From NCBI GenBank assembly GCA_003833135.1, contig QZLH01000240.1, forward strand, positions 73,826 through 83,896: a stretch of DNA of 10,071 bases. Direction: 5' to 3'. This DNA comes from Oehlia diaphana (lineage: Eukaryota; Glomeromycota; Glomeromycetes; Glomerales; Glomeraceae). The notes beneath the pieces are model-generated. The model was not told the origin of the DNA and searched no databases. It was given only the letters and a program-made list of their open reading frames with translations. Each line of letters begins with the position of its first letter. Positions within the stretch are counted from its first letter, which is position 1. Positions 1 through 7,892 of the stretch are shown here, piece by piece. The position numbers and the translations under genes were made by a program.

Positions 1-154
1 TAATTACCGAAATAATCGTCCGGATCATGTGCGCAGATTATGTGTAACCTGGCAACAAATCCGGCTACCATTTTTTACAAGGGTCGTTCTTTACTTCGCC
101 ACCCGCAGCAGGTTGAAAATCTTCTTCATCAAAAACTTTAAGGTCATATAACAT
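1..154 (-). pseudogene. partial coding-like segment at the left edge, two frames
   Basis: This stretch is clearly richer in G+C than its surroundings and reads like protein on the minus strand. An ATG at 154-152 opens a frame beginning MLYDLKVFDEEDFQ and running through PAAGGEVKNDPCKK to a TAG at 67-65. A second minus frame starts with ATG at 71-69, reads MVAGFVARLHIICAHDPDD and stays open to the window edge. The two frames meet at a run of six A residues (minus strand, 76-71). One more A would join them into one frame, so this may be one gene with a homopolymer indel, a splice junction I cannot see, or a sequencing error; or the second ATG may be a true start. I do not recognise the protein. 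Codon use looks coding, but the family and the extent to the left are unknown. Confidence 0.35.
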
Positions 155-206
155 CTTCTTTACTCTATAAAAGTTGAATAAAAACACTCTTGTTGAACTT
201 ATTATC

Positions 207-420
207 AAAAAAAAAAAAAAAAAGCTTGGACTTCTTTTTTTTTTTACCGGTTTTCCAAAATTTTTCAATTTTTTGTTAAAAACATCTTTTGCCGTTCGAT
301 CGATATTTCTCTATTTTCCAAAAATAAAAATAAAAAAAAAAAAAAAAAATTTAATAAAACTTGTAAACTCTTCAATCTTTTCATATAACTTATTGTCATT
401 TTTTTTTTTTTTTTTTTTTT
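207..420. repeat. cluster of long A and T homopolymer tracts
   Basis: Four long runs occur in about 215 bp: A17 at 207-223, T11 at 235-245, A18 at 332-349 and T22 at 399-420. The translated frames across this block are poly-Lys and poly-Phe and are artefacts of the runs. Such tracts are common in AT-rich fungal genomes. They are also the sites where read or assembly indels are most likely. Confidence 0.85.
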
Positions 421-771
421 GATCATAAAATTTTTGGTTAAGTCTCGATCGAAAGGGAAGAATTTTTTTTTTATAGTTTGAAATCTTTTATTACTCTTGT
501 AATAACTATTAATGAAAAATAAGTTTTTTAACAGTATAACGTCAAAAGAATTTGGTATCCAGAGTTCAAACTAATCAGGTTTTACAATATCAAAAAAATA
601 AAAATAAAAATGTCAATTTCATACCTAGTTTTATAAGTAGTTTAAGTTAATATTGAGCGTTAAATGCATATGTAATAAAAGATTTTTTCTTTATTTTACT
701 AAATATGATTGAAAAATTCAATTTACGTTATTATTAAATATTGCGCATCCTTTTAATACTCACAAAAATGT
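421..771. other. AT-rich intergenic stretch, nothing recognised
   Basis: Neither strand shows a long open frame, tRNA-like box or clear repeat here. It lies downstream of the decayed P450 gene (minus strand) and would include its former 3' flank. Confidence 0.5.
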
Positions 772-2386
772 TTTAAATTTCTTAATTTAATTTTAATTAA
801 TAATTCAGTACAGACAGCTATAATACCTGATTCAGTTTTTAAAGGAGCTTTCTTATCTATTAAATCAATTTTCTTATTTTATAAATAATGAAGTCATTAA
901 ACAAATTAATTCAATCATTGTCAACTTTCTTCCTGGACAAACTCACCAAACGAAGAAAATGAATTTTTCTTAACCTTCAATCATCCATTTATCAGGATAA
1001 AATTTATTTGGTTCTTCCCAATATTATTCATTATTATGAATACCGTCAATATTAATTTTCATAATTGTATCACTATTGATAACCTCCTATTTCATCATGG
1101 TTTCAAAGACATCTTAATTTACGACTGAGGAAATGCGAGACACTTCTTTTACAATCGCTTCGCGATACGTTAAATTATGAAAATCATTTTCGGTAACTGG
1201 ACGTGTCTTGTCATCTTGAAGATTCTATCGATTTCGTTCAACATTTTCTTTTTAACATCTAGGTAATTTGCAAGATAATGAATGAAATAGTATTCGCAGT
1301 CTATTGAAGAAAAAAATAAAATTTTAAAATAATAATCAAAACCAAAAATTTTGTCAAATATTTGACAAAAATACAGCTAAAAATATACTCACAGTATCAT
1401 TATTCCATCAAAAATAATAACATGGTTTCAAGATCAGTCATATTTAATAACTTCTTTATCATCAATTTTATTATAATTTATACCACGTGGCGTATTTGCA
1501 GTGATTATCGATGTCAAAAGGTCATTTGGTAAAAATTTATCATATGGTGTATTGTCTACATACATCCTTTTGGTAATTGTATCCATTCTTTAATTTATAA
1601 ATTTGATGCTTTGAATGAAATCATCCGATTTATTCTTAAAATATGGAAAATAATGTCTTTAAAATGAAGATACGAATTGAAACATTAATAAATCCAAAAA
1701 ATATTTACGAATTACACGAACAAATTACAGTCTTATCAACTAGTGCAGATTGACGTTCAGTTTTTTCGTTCTCACTAGTAAGTTCGTTAAAATATCCAGC
1801 TATAATATAAGATCTTTCACCAGTTAATAATTCGGATAATCATATCATTTTGTAAATTGATTAAAGCATGTAGAAATATCCATGAATTTCATTAAAAAAG
1901 TTTATTTACCATATGAGGAGCTTCATTGACAAATTTTGGTGATTAAATAGCTTGTGTAAATTGTGTAAAAAAAAGATGTCGATTATATCTTCAAAATTTA
2001 AAAATATTCCCTTTCCCATTATCACTAATTCATGAAATCCTCTACAATTATTATCAGAAAATTTCCTAAATATATAGATTTTTTGATGAGGCTAATAAAA
2101 GTTTTTCAATATATTCTATTCGATTTAGAGCTATAAAGCGTGTATCTAAATAGAACTCAAATAATTCGCCATATTTCTTATGATTAGATTCGAAAAATTT
2201 TATGAGATTTTCACCATGCAATATTTATTATATAATTGAGGTAAATTTCCAGAATGGAATGGGAAAGGACTAGGTAAAGGATTGATACGATTAAAAATAT
2301 TATTTATAATAATAATGTGTCACGTAAATTAATACGATACCTATCAAAGAAAAGTAATCAAAATTTTCGAACAATTCCGAGATCAT
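772..2386 (-). pseudogene. decayed cytochrome P450 (microsomal-type) gene
   Basis: Reading the minus strand across frames recovers an almost full-length P450. An intact ATG at 2386-2384 starts MISELFENFDYF followed by a hydrophobic anchor (SLIGIVLIYV), as in ER-bound P450s, ending at a TAA at 2302-2300. A proline-rich hinge (INPLPSPFPF...GNLPQL) follows in another frame. A 49-codon uninterrupted block at 2215-2069 includes FFESNHKKYGELFEFYLDTR. Further pieces are NDMIIRI (about 1845) and LTSIITANTPRG (about 1520). An I-helix junction, GAT ACT / ACT GCG AAT ACT, reads D-T-T-A-N-T across an intron at 1301-1392 with GTGAGT donor and AG acceptor. The K-helix ExxR is EVSR at 1146-1135. A PERF-like YWEEPNKFYPDKW lies near 1030-990, the heme-ligand CPGRK at about 939-925, and a C-terminal piece (APLKTESGIIAVCTELL) near 840-780. 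Between the KTRPVTENDF segment and the heme Cys there are five in-frame stops, and several frame changes occur elsewhere. A functional P450 oxidises substrates using NADPH-P450 reductase; this copy cannot encode one. Family assignment is secure; subfamily is not. Confidence 0.9.
1301..1392 (-). other. relic intron in the P450 pseudogene
   Basis: On the minus strand, GTGAGT at 1392-1387 follows GAT ACT, and a pyrimidine-containing ...TTCAATAG ends at 1301 before ACT GCG AAT ACT. Splicing would join D-T to T-A-N-T, the conserved P450 I-helix threonine region, which supports the placement. The length is 92 bp, in the range of the introns of the neighbouring kinase gene. Confidence 0.7.
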
Positions 2387-2612
2387 ATTATAATATAATT
2401 AAATGAATTTTCTTGCTCGATAATAAATAAAAAAAAAATATTTAAAAAATTAATTTATTTTCTTGATATAACCAAGACTTGAGAAAGTGATATGTTTATA
2501 TCAAATTTTTTTTTTTATCATATGATAACCAAAAAAAAATTTTTTCCGTTTTGGATAAGTTTATTCTTTGAGTTTAACCGAGTTTTTGCTAAATTAGGTT
2601 TAAACGATTAAT

Positions 2613-2628
2613 TTAGCAATATTGCTAA
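2613..2628. repeat. 16-bp perfect palindrome
   Basis: The sequence TTAGCAATATTGCTAA is its own reverse complement. It could be a dimer-binding site or chance. It lies about 230 bp upstream of the start codon of the P450 relic (minus strand), so an old promoter element is possible but unproven. Confidence 0.6.
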
Positions 2629-3775
2629 CTTACAATAGACTAGTAAGACAAAACTCCGTCTTAACGTACCAACGTAATAATGATCCAAATAGTAATATTG
2701 CTATGGTGACGCCATTGAACATTTCAATAATACGTTGTTACGTCGATATGAATTGTATATACAGTATATGACAATCAACCACTTGTAACATTTACCTTTT
2801 GATTTTTTAAATTTTTTACTTAATTATTTCATATTATTTAATCTAATAATTTATAAATATGTTCCCAAAAATAGTCTTCCTGCCGAGTTTTGACAATTTT
2901 TACTGAGGAAATAACTTAAATGACGCAATATTATCTGATATACTTACTGTATTACTATTTTAGCGAATTATAAAATTATGAAATATATCTTCCACAAATG
3001 ATATTTAACTAACCTCATTCCATTTAATGGTACTTTTATGATTTAATTGTATTATTTTAAGATAACTCACATCGTAGTATACTGTATAAGCGTAACAAGA
3101 TATTAACGTAGATATTTAAATATAAATATTTTACAGAAATATACTGTATTAAATATATTAAAATGGATTTCATGATATAATATTATAAGTTATTTATAAA
3201 GTGTAATTTGACGAGCAGTCTTTAAAGGTTATAATGTAAAAAATAGAATTTTAAAGAAATCAGAAAATTTTTTACAAATAAGGAAAAAGAAATTATCAAA
3301 ATACATTGTAAATAACGATATTTATTTATACTGCGGATTTTAATAACTTACATGACGATGTTAAAAAAATTGAGTTTGCTATACAGTATTATTTTAAGCC
3401 TTTATTATTTTGAATCATTGATAATATATATTTAGCTTTTTTTTAAAAAAAATAATCAATTAACAAAAGAATTTTTACAGGAACTAGCCATTATCGTTGA
3501 GATAATCGTTAGGAATCGAATAATTAAAATAAGCAGCGTTAAATCATAAAGTACTATATATATATAATAAACCCAAGTATTTTTCTTAAGTCATTTCAGA
3601 AATATTTTGTACATTTCATTTTATTAAAGTGAATAAATCGCTTCAAGTCTTTTTTCCTTTTACCAAAATACTTTTAACAAATGTATTAAACTAAATTTAA
3701 ACTCGTTCTTTGAAAGTTATACTATGCCAATAATAATGCCGTAATCAATTTTTAATGATCAGAAAAGTTCTTTGC

Positions 3776-3828
3776 ATATTTGAATCGTACAAACTTTTAC
3801 TGTATTCAAAGTATAATGATTCAAATAT
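3776..3828. repeat. 11-bp inverted repeat with 31-bp spacer
   Basis: ATATTTGAATC at 3776-3786 is the exact reverse complement of GATTCAAATAT at 3818-3828. No coding sequence or element boundary was recognised around it. Confidence 0.55.
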
Positions 3829-3894
3829 AAAACTTTTTATATGTATAATACTTGATTTAAGTGAAACGATGGTTCCTACAAATCATTTACTTAC

Positions 3895-3980
3895 CAGTGT
3901 AATGATCGTTCTATGACCAACTTTCGGCGTAGTTTCACCTTGACGAATTTTATATTTGCAATGAATTAATGTAAAATTAA
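3895..3980 (-). other. exon-like fragment with consensus splice donor
   Basis: On the minus strand, a 28-codon open segment is framed by ...AAATAG (ending at 3981) and CTG|GTAAGT (donor starting at 3894). It reads NFTLIHCKYKIRQG then ETTPKVGHRTIITL, with coding-like composition in a noncoding region. No partner exon could be joined: the next AG is only about 20 bp downstream. I do not recognise the peptide; it could be a gene relic or chance. Confidence 0.25.
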
Positions 3981-4260
3981 CTATTTCTAAACTATTTAAT
4001 ATTAAATAGAAACTTTTTTATAATACATCACCAGATTTAAAAAGAATGTTCGTCTTAAACTTCTTTTTTAAATTTGATATTTTGTAAGACCATAAAATTA
4101 TATTCAGTAGATTTGAGAAATAATTAAATAGTCGAATTTAGAGATTCCAAATAGGTGATTTATCTGGAATTCCTTGATTATACAAAAAATTAAGCTTTTT
4201 TTTTACTTCTAAATTATTTATCTATTTATCTATTTCTTCTAATTGTAATATTTTTATTTT

Positions 4261-4290
4261 TTTATTTATTTATTTATTTATTTTTTTTTT
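4261..4290. repeat. ATTT microsatellite running into a T tract
   Basis: Adenines fall every fourth base (4264, 4268, 4272, 4276, 4280) in a run of T, giving about five TTTA units, followed by T10. Degenerate TCTATTTA units just upstream (4215-4240) suggest an older, longer array. Confidence 0.8.
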
Positions 4291-4479
4291 GTACTAAAAT
4301 AAGTTCATTTAAATATACTTAAAATTAACACACAATGTATTATTTTTTTTTTTGATTTTTTAACCCTTTAAAAAGAAAAATAGGGTTTCATGAATGTTTT
4401 ATACGAGATAGCAAAATTTCATAAATTAAAAAAAAATTATAACCAATTAAATAATGAAGTAATTATGCAATTTAATTTA

Positions 4480-4640
4480 ATTTCAAAATCTTTTAGCTGT
4501 TGGACGTTACGAAGCATTTCAATAATGTATAAGCATCATGTGATTAGTCATCTGATTGCTCCCAGAATTATGACATTCCTGATAATTCTGGCCAAAAATT
4601 TTGCGACAATTCATCTGACCACCGTAATTTTTTATATATT
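4480..4640. repeat. less AT-rich island with hairpin, possible dispersed repeat
   Basis: This block stands out by composition. It contains a perfect 10-bp inverted repeat, CCAGAATTAT (4562-4571) and ATAATTCTGG (4582-4591), around a 10-base loop. The plus-strand 84-codon frame across it (4390-4644) looks non-coding (low complexity at its start, no motif). The minus strand gives short readable pieces, such as WSDELSQNFWPELSG, broken by stops. I suspect a fragment of a dispersed genomic repeat or a decayed gene. Confidence 0.4.
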
Positions 4641-4644
4641 TTAA

Positions 4645-4928
4645 AAATGGTTAATCACTTTAAATGTAAAAGTTGCTTGTATGGACATGAAATGATTTAA
4701 AAATTTAATTCATAAAATATATTTGATTTACTTAACGAAAACGTATTTATACTACACACTGATATCTTATAATATATAATAAAAAATAAAATAAAATAAA
4801 AAAATACTAATCATAATTTATGATAAAAAAAAAATAAGTTGTAACAGTGTCGTTTAATTTATACATCATTTGTACCTAAACATCTCTAATATTAAATTGT
4901 AACAATTTAAGTTAATAAAATTCAACAT
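4645..4928. other. AT-rich 3' flank of the kinase gene
   Basis: No gene or clear RNA signal was seen. The stretch lies immediately downstream, in the minus direction, of the last family-like kinase exon and would carry its 3' UTR. No canonical AATAAA was found close to that exon's stop on the minus strand. Confidence 0.4.
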
Positions 4929-5164
4929 TTAAAATAAATTCTTAGGAAGTTCCAATTCATCTTGTTCTTCTGAATGAAGATTCGGATTGTTATACGTATC
5001 ATCTTCGTCTATTAAATATATAATTTATTAAAATTAAAAAAAAACAATGAAAAAAAAACACTACAAAATAATTATTATAAGAATCGTTTACGTACCATTA
5101 TCTTTAATTTGATGATTCATTGTTTGTTGCTGCATTGTTTCAATTTTATAATCATAATGAGTAT
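4929..5164 (-). pseudogene. two C-terminal kinase exons lying beyond an in-frame stop
   Basis: Exon 7 (5164-5096, 69 nt) follows TTTTTTATAG and ends before GTACGT. It encodes THYDYKIETMQQQTMNHQ plus a few residues. Exon 8 (5008-4929, 80 nt) follows ATTTAATAG and encodes DEDDTYNNPNLHSEEQ, then DELELPKNLF and TAA. Both keep phase 1 junctions and correct frame with each other and with exons 5 and 6. The acidic NPNLHSEEQDELE ending is, from memory, the usual end of this kinase family. They are translated only if the TAA at 5225-5223 in exon 6 is skipped or misread. Joining exon 5 directly to exon 7 keeps the frame (GAT at the junction) and would give 542 residues, so alternative splicing could still use them; otherwise they are recent relics. 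Confidence 0.75.
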
Positions 5165-5222
5165 CTATAAAAAATCAAATAATATTTAATATTAAAATAT
5201 TATAATAATAATTTTAATTACT

Positions 5223-7121
5223 TTATTTGCCATTTTTTGAGCTTCTTTTAAATATATTGGATAACCTTTTGCTGCTAACTAAACAATCTTAAATATAAGT
5301 AATTTATTCATTTCAAAATAAAATATATTATTTAATTACCTTTAAATAAGCTACTTATTTTTGAAGTACTATTTTTCTTACTACTTAATTTATCAAAATC
5401 ATCAACTAAAAAACAAAATAAGTTAATAAATAACACTTTATTATATAATATTTAACTAAATGCAATTGTACTTACCATTATTAGGAATATGAAAATTATA
5501 TGATTTGTTACTATGAAATGCTATGAAAAAATTAACCATGTTATTATAATTAAAAATTACATACTGTAAGAATTTATTTAATTTATACCTTCTTGCTCTT
5601 CTATTATTATTTAAATAAATAAAATAGTAAACATTATTAATTAAATATATTAATACACTTTTTAAACAATTAACAAAAAACGATAAATACCTTCTGTTGC
5701 ATTTCTTGGTTCAGGAAGATTATCAAATTGATGAAGTTTACTTGTAAATAGTTTGCTACTGCTAGTATAATTTTCCATTTGAAAATTATTATTTTCTTCT
5801 GGTTGAGTTAATGATTCATTTGATTTACTTTGATAAAATAAATTAATTTCTCCTATTTTGTTCTGAAGTGTATAAATATTAGGTCTTTTTGATGGATCAG
5901 CATCCCAACATTGTTTCATTAAATTTTTATATTCTAAAGGAGTTCCTGGTACAATTTTAGGTCTTATACCATTAACAATATTCATAGCAAGATTATAATC
6001 ATGCTCACAATCAATGAATGGTGGTTGTCCAGATGAAATTTCCCACATAAGCATTGCAATACTATAAATATCAGATTTAAAAGTCTGTTCATTTCCAATA
6101 ATAACCTCAGGTGCTATATAAGGAAGATTTCCATATATACTTTTTAATGGTTTATCTGCAGGTCCACAAAATCCAAGATCACTAATGTAAAATTTAATTT
6201 TATATAATATATTTCCAGAATGCAAATCTCTATGAATTGCATTTTCGTAATGAATTCTTTGAAGTGCAAGTGTTATATCAGTAATAATTTGAATTCTTTC
6301 TTTCCATGTAAGTTGATTATGATTTTGTTGTAAATATTTTCTTAAATCTATATCCAACATTTTCATTACAAGCATATAATTTCCATTAGATGGATCTTGT
6401 GCTAATCCAAAACATTGGACAATATTATTCCATTTATTGCTTATATTTAAATGTGATTTAGCCTATAAAATAAACCATTATAAAATTTTCAACAAAAAAT
6501 TAATTTGTCAACTATTTCAATATTTGGATTACAAACCTCTTCAATCCAACTTTGGTTTGCATTTTCAACATCTTCTAATTTTTTAAGTACCACCATTTGT
6601 TCTCCAAATCTTTTTAAATGTTGCCCTTCAGAATCCCATTCATCATATGCTCCATCAATCCAGTCTGCTGTATAAATTTCTGAAAATCCACCTTTTGTTA
6701 GATATTTAATATTTTGTAGATTATTATATGGAATCCATTCTGGTATTAGTTTTGAGTAAATTGTCTTCATTTGACATTCTTGTATTAAATTATCAATAAT
6801 AACATTTCCAGATGTCCAATTTGAAAATTTTGTTTTTAAATAATTTCGAACACAATATTCACAATATGTTGTAGCTAAACATTCTTGGCTACAATTTTCA
6901 CAAATTCTTTTTGTTCCTTTATTATTAAGAAGTTTGTTATAATCATAAGTTTTAGTTATTATTCTTATTGCTTCAGATTTTTCATTTTCTGTAAGTGATT
7001 CATCATCAAGAAGTATTTGTTTTCTAAGTTCATAAAAAGTATCATTATTAATATTGTTAACTATTAATGCAAATGATCTCTTAAGTGCATCATTAATTAA
7101 TTTATTTTTACCAAATGACAT
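5223..7121 (-). CDS. TKL-type protein kinase with N-terminal Cys-rich element
   Basis: The gene encodes a predicted serine/threonine (TKL-like) kinase. Coding exons: 7121-6537, 6462-5691, 5600-5589, 5520-5476, 5405-5340 and 5278-5223 (TAA), giving 511 residues. Introns are 61-90 bp and all GT-AG. Residues 1-70 are helical and polar. C74, C77, C81, C87 and C90 form a compact Cys cluster (CENCSQEC...CEYC), probably metal-binding. The kinase domain runs about 137-400: loop KGGFSEIY at 143-150 (only the second glycine of GxGxxG is kept), ATP lysine K180 in VVLK, helix-C Glu at 194/195, HRDLHSGN at 272-279, DLG at 290-292 in place of DFG, APE at 312-314, SDIYSIAMLMWE at 325-336, CWDADPSKRP at 380-389. 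All catalytic residues are present, so it is probably active. The tail has LPEPRNATEEEQEAFHS and a basic stretch (SSLFKVSSKRLSNIFKRSSK). The start is the only upstream ATG in frame, with a TATA-like box near. Substrate and pathway are unknown. The stop in exon 6 removes the usual acidic end of the family (see the exons at 4929-5164). Confidence 0.93.
5589..5600 (-). other. 12-nt microexon of the kinase gene
   Basis: AAGAGCAAGAAG lies between an ATAATAATAG acceptor and a GTATAAAT donor. It joins phase 1 on both sides and adds E-E-Q-E between NATE and AFHS, giving the family-like NATEEEQEAF sequence. Frame and family recall both support it. Automated gene callers often miss exons this short. 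Confidence 0.8.
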
Positions 7122-7149
7122 AATGAAATATGTTATAAGGCTTCAAATT

Positions 7150-7157
7150 CTTTTATA
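7150..7157 (-). promoter_or_regulatory. TATA-like box upstream of the kinase gene
   Basis: TATAAAAG on the minus strand starts 36 bp before the kinase ATG, next to a poly-A/T tract (7178-7191) of the kind that keeps promoters nucleosome-poor. If used, the 5' UTR would be only a few bases. AT-rich DNA gives such boxes by chance, so this is tentative. Confidence 0.35.
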
Positions 7158-7304
7158 AATATTTTATTTATTTATTTTAAAAAAAAAAAAGAAATGTAAC
7201 CGGCGTTTTAACTCCGAAGTTATAAAGATTAAAATAGTAATGTATAAACAACATTGTACTGCCTAAATTTATGATATGCACGTTACAATCGTTACATGTA
7301 CTAC

Positions 7305-7408
7305 TTTATCTAATGATGTTATTAATTTGAGGCGCAGTATTATTTAAATTTTGTACGGTTAAATTAAATGTAATACTGCGCCTCAAATTAATAACATCAT
7401 TAGATAAA
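7305..7408. repeat. perfect 38-bp inverted (fold-back) repeat
   Basis: The arm at 7305-7342 and the arm at 7371-7408 are exact reverse complements over 38 bp, including the GC-rich core GAGGCGCAG / CTGCGCCTC. They are separated by a 28-bp spacer whose ends are partly complementary too (TTTAA ... TTAAA). No target-site duplication was evident just outside the arms. It could be a small fold-back/MITE-like element, a hairpin RNA source, or a duplication-inversion. It lies 184 bp upstream of the kinase start codon. Confidence 0.9.
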
Positions 7409-7509
7409 TTATCAGGTGATGATCTGCTAATTTCTGCGTCGGACAATTCAAGAAATTTTACTATGTAGATTTTTAGGGGGAACGATCCATTTTTGCGACG
7501 GAGAACGGA
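7306..7509 (-). other. 67-codon ATG-less open frame through the fold-back repeat
   Basis: On the minus strand one frame is open for at least 67 codons to TAA at 7308-7306. It reads SVLRRKNGSFPLK, then FLELSDAEISRSSPDNLSND, then INLRRSI and NTAPQINNIIR. Composition is coding-like and unlike the AT-rich flanks, but there is no suitable ATG and no convincing acceptor. Its last third is encoded by both arms of the fold-back repeat. It may be a terminal exon or relic of an unrecognised gene. No family assigned. Confidence 0.3.
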
Positions 7510-7757
7510 ACAAAACTTTAAAATAATTAATAATTTTAATTTTTTTATAATTTTAGAAATTTTATTACCATGCGTTTCTGAATTATTTAATTAATTCCAT
7601 AAAAGAGAAATTCTATTTTATTGGTTATTTAAATTCATTTAAATAGGACTTGAATTTTTCATAACTTAGAAATTCCTTTTCTTTCTTGAATTTTTCATTT
7701 TTGTTATTAATTTTTATTTCCATCTTTTGAAACTTGGGAAACATATAATATTATCTA
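7510..7757. other. AT-rich intergenic stretch
   Basis: Apart from the start of a plus-strand open frame (from 7670), nothing is recognisable here. Confidence 0.4.
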
Positions 7758-7892
7758 CTAACATAAAACTCTCTTCCTCATACCACCTGTGTGGCAATAA
7801 TTTACCAAATCATACATGTAAAGGTGCGGGTGGTCCTTACAGTACAAAAAAATATAATTTAATGTTTCGGTACTTTTTTTAATTTCTCTCAT
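7758..7892 (-). CDS. possible 44-residue Cys/His-containing peptide
   Basis: A complete small frame runs from ATG 7892-7890 to TAG 7760-7758. It begins MREIKKSTETLNYIF and continues LYCKDHPHLYMYDLVNYC and HTGGMRKRVLC. C18, H21, H23, C33, H34 and C44 could bind a metal, but no known finger pattern is matched. The island at about 7775-7850 is richer in G+C than its flanks. The opposite strand is also open (plus frame 7670-7882, with LCGNNLPNHTCKGAGGPYST), so strand is uncertain. It may instead be a fragment of a larger gene or of a repeat. Confidence 0.25.
   Translation of the reverse strand: MREIKKSTETLNYIFLYCKDHPHLYMYDLVNYCHTGGMRKRVLC

Larger units (their letters stand above)
2387..3894. other. 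AT-rich intergenic region
   Basis: About 1.5 kb with no convincing gene. It holds the palindrome at 2613-2628, the inverted repeat at 3776-3828 and scattered ACAGTAT/ATACTGT heptamers (near 2761, 2946, 3081, 3141, 3383 and 3800), which may be chance in such DNA. A 31-codon frame at 3456-3548 (plus, ending ...IIKISSVKS) sits next to a TTTTTACAG acceptor-like site, but is within what random AT-rich sequence gives. Confidence 0.5.

Noticed and set aside
174..422. 82-codon plus-strand open frame
   Set aside because: It is built from poly-Lys and poly-Phe encoded by homopolymer tracts.
2644..2663. Short inverted repeat TAAGAC...GTCTTA
   Set aside because: Six-base arms are expected by chance at this length and composition.
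4390..4644. 84-codon plus-strand open frame
   Set aside because: There is no motif, it starts in low-complexity sequence, and it overlaps a hairpin-bearing island better explained as a repeat.
5221..5274. Alternative frame of kinase exon 6 (AAKGYPIYLKEAQKMANK) using an acceptor four bases further in
   Set aside because: It looks like protein but leaves exon 7 out of frame with the only GT donor, whereas the SSKRLSNIFK frame is phase-consistent and matches the family tail as I recall it.
6489..6536. Extension of the first kinase exon to residue 210
   Set aside because: These codons are the 5' part of intron 1; a GTTTGT donor at 6536 and TATAG acceptor ending at 6463 join WIEE to AKSHLNISNKW as the kinase family requires.
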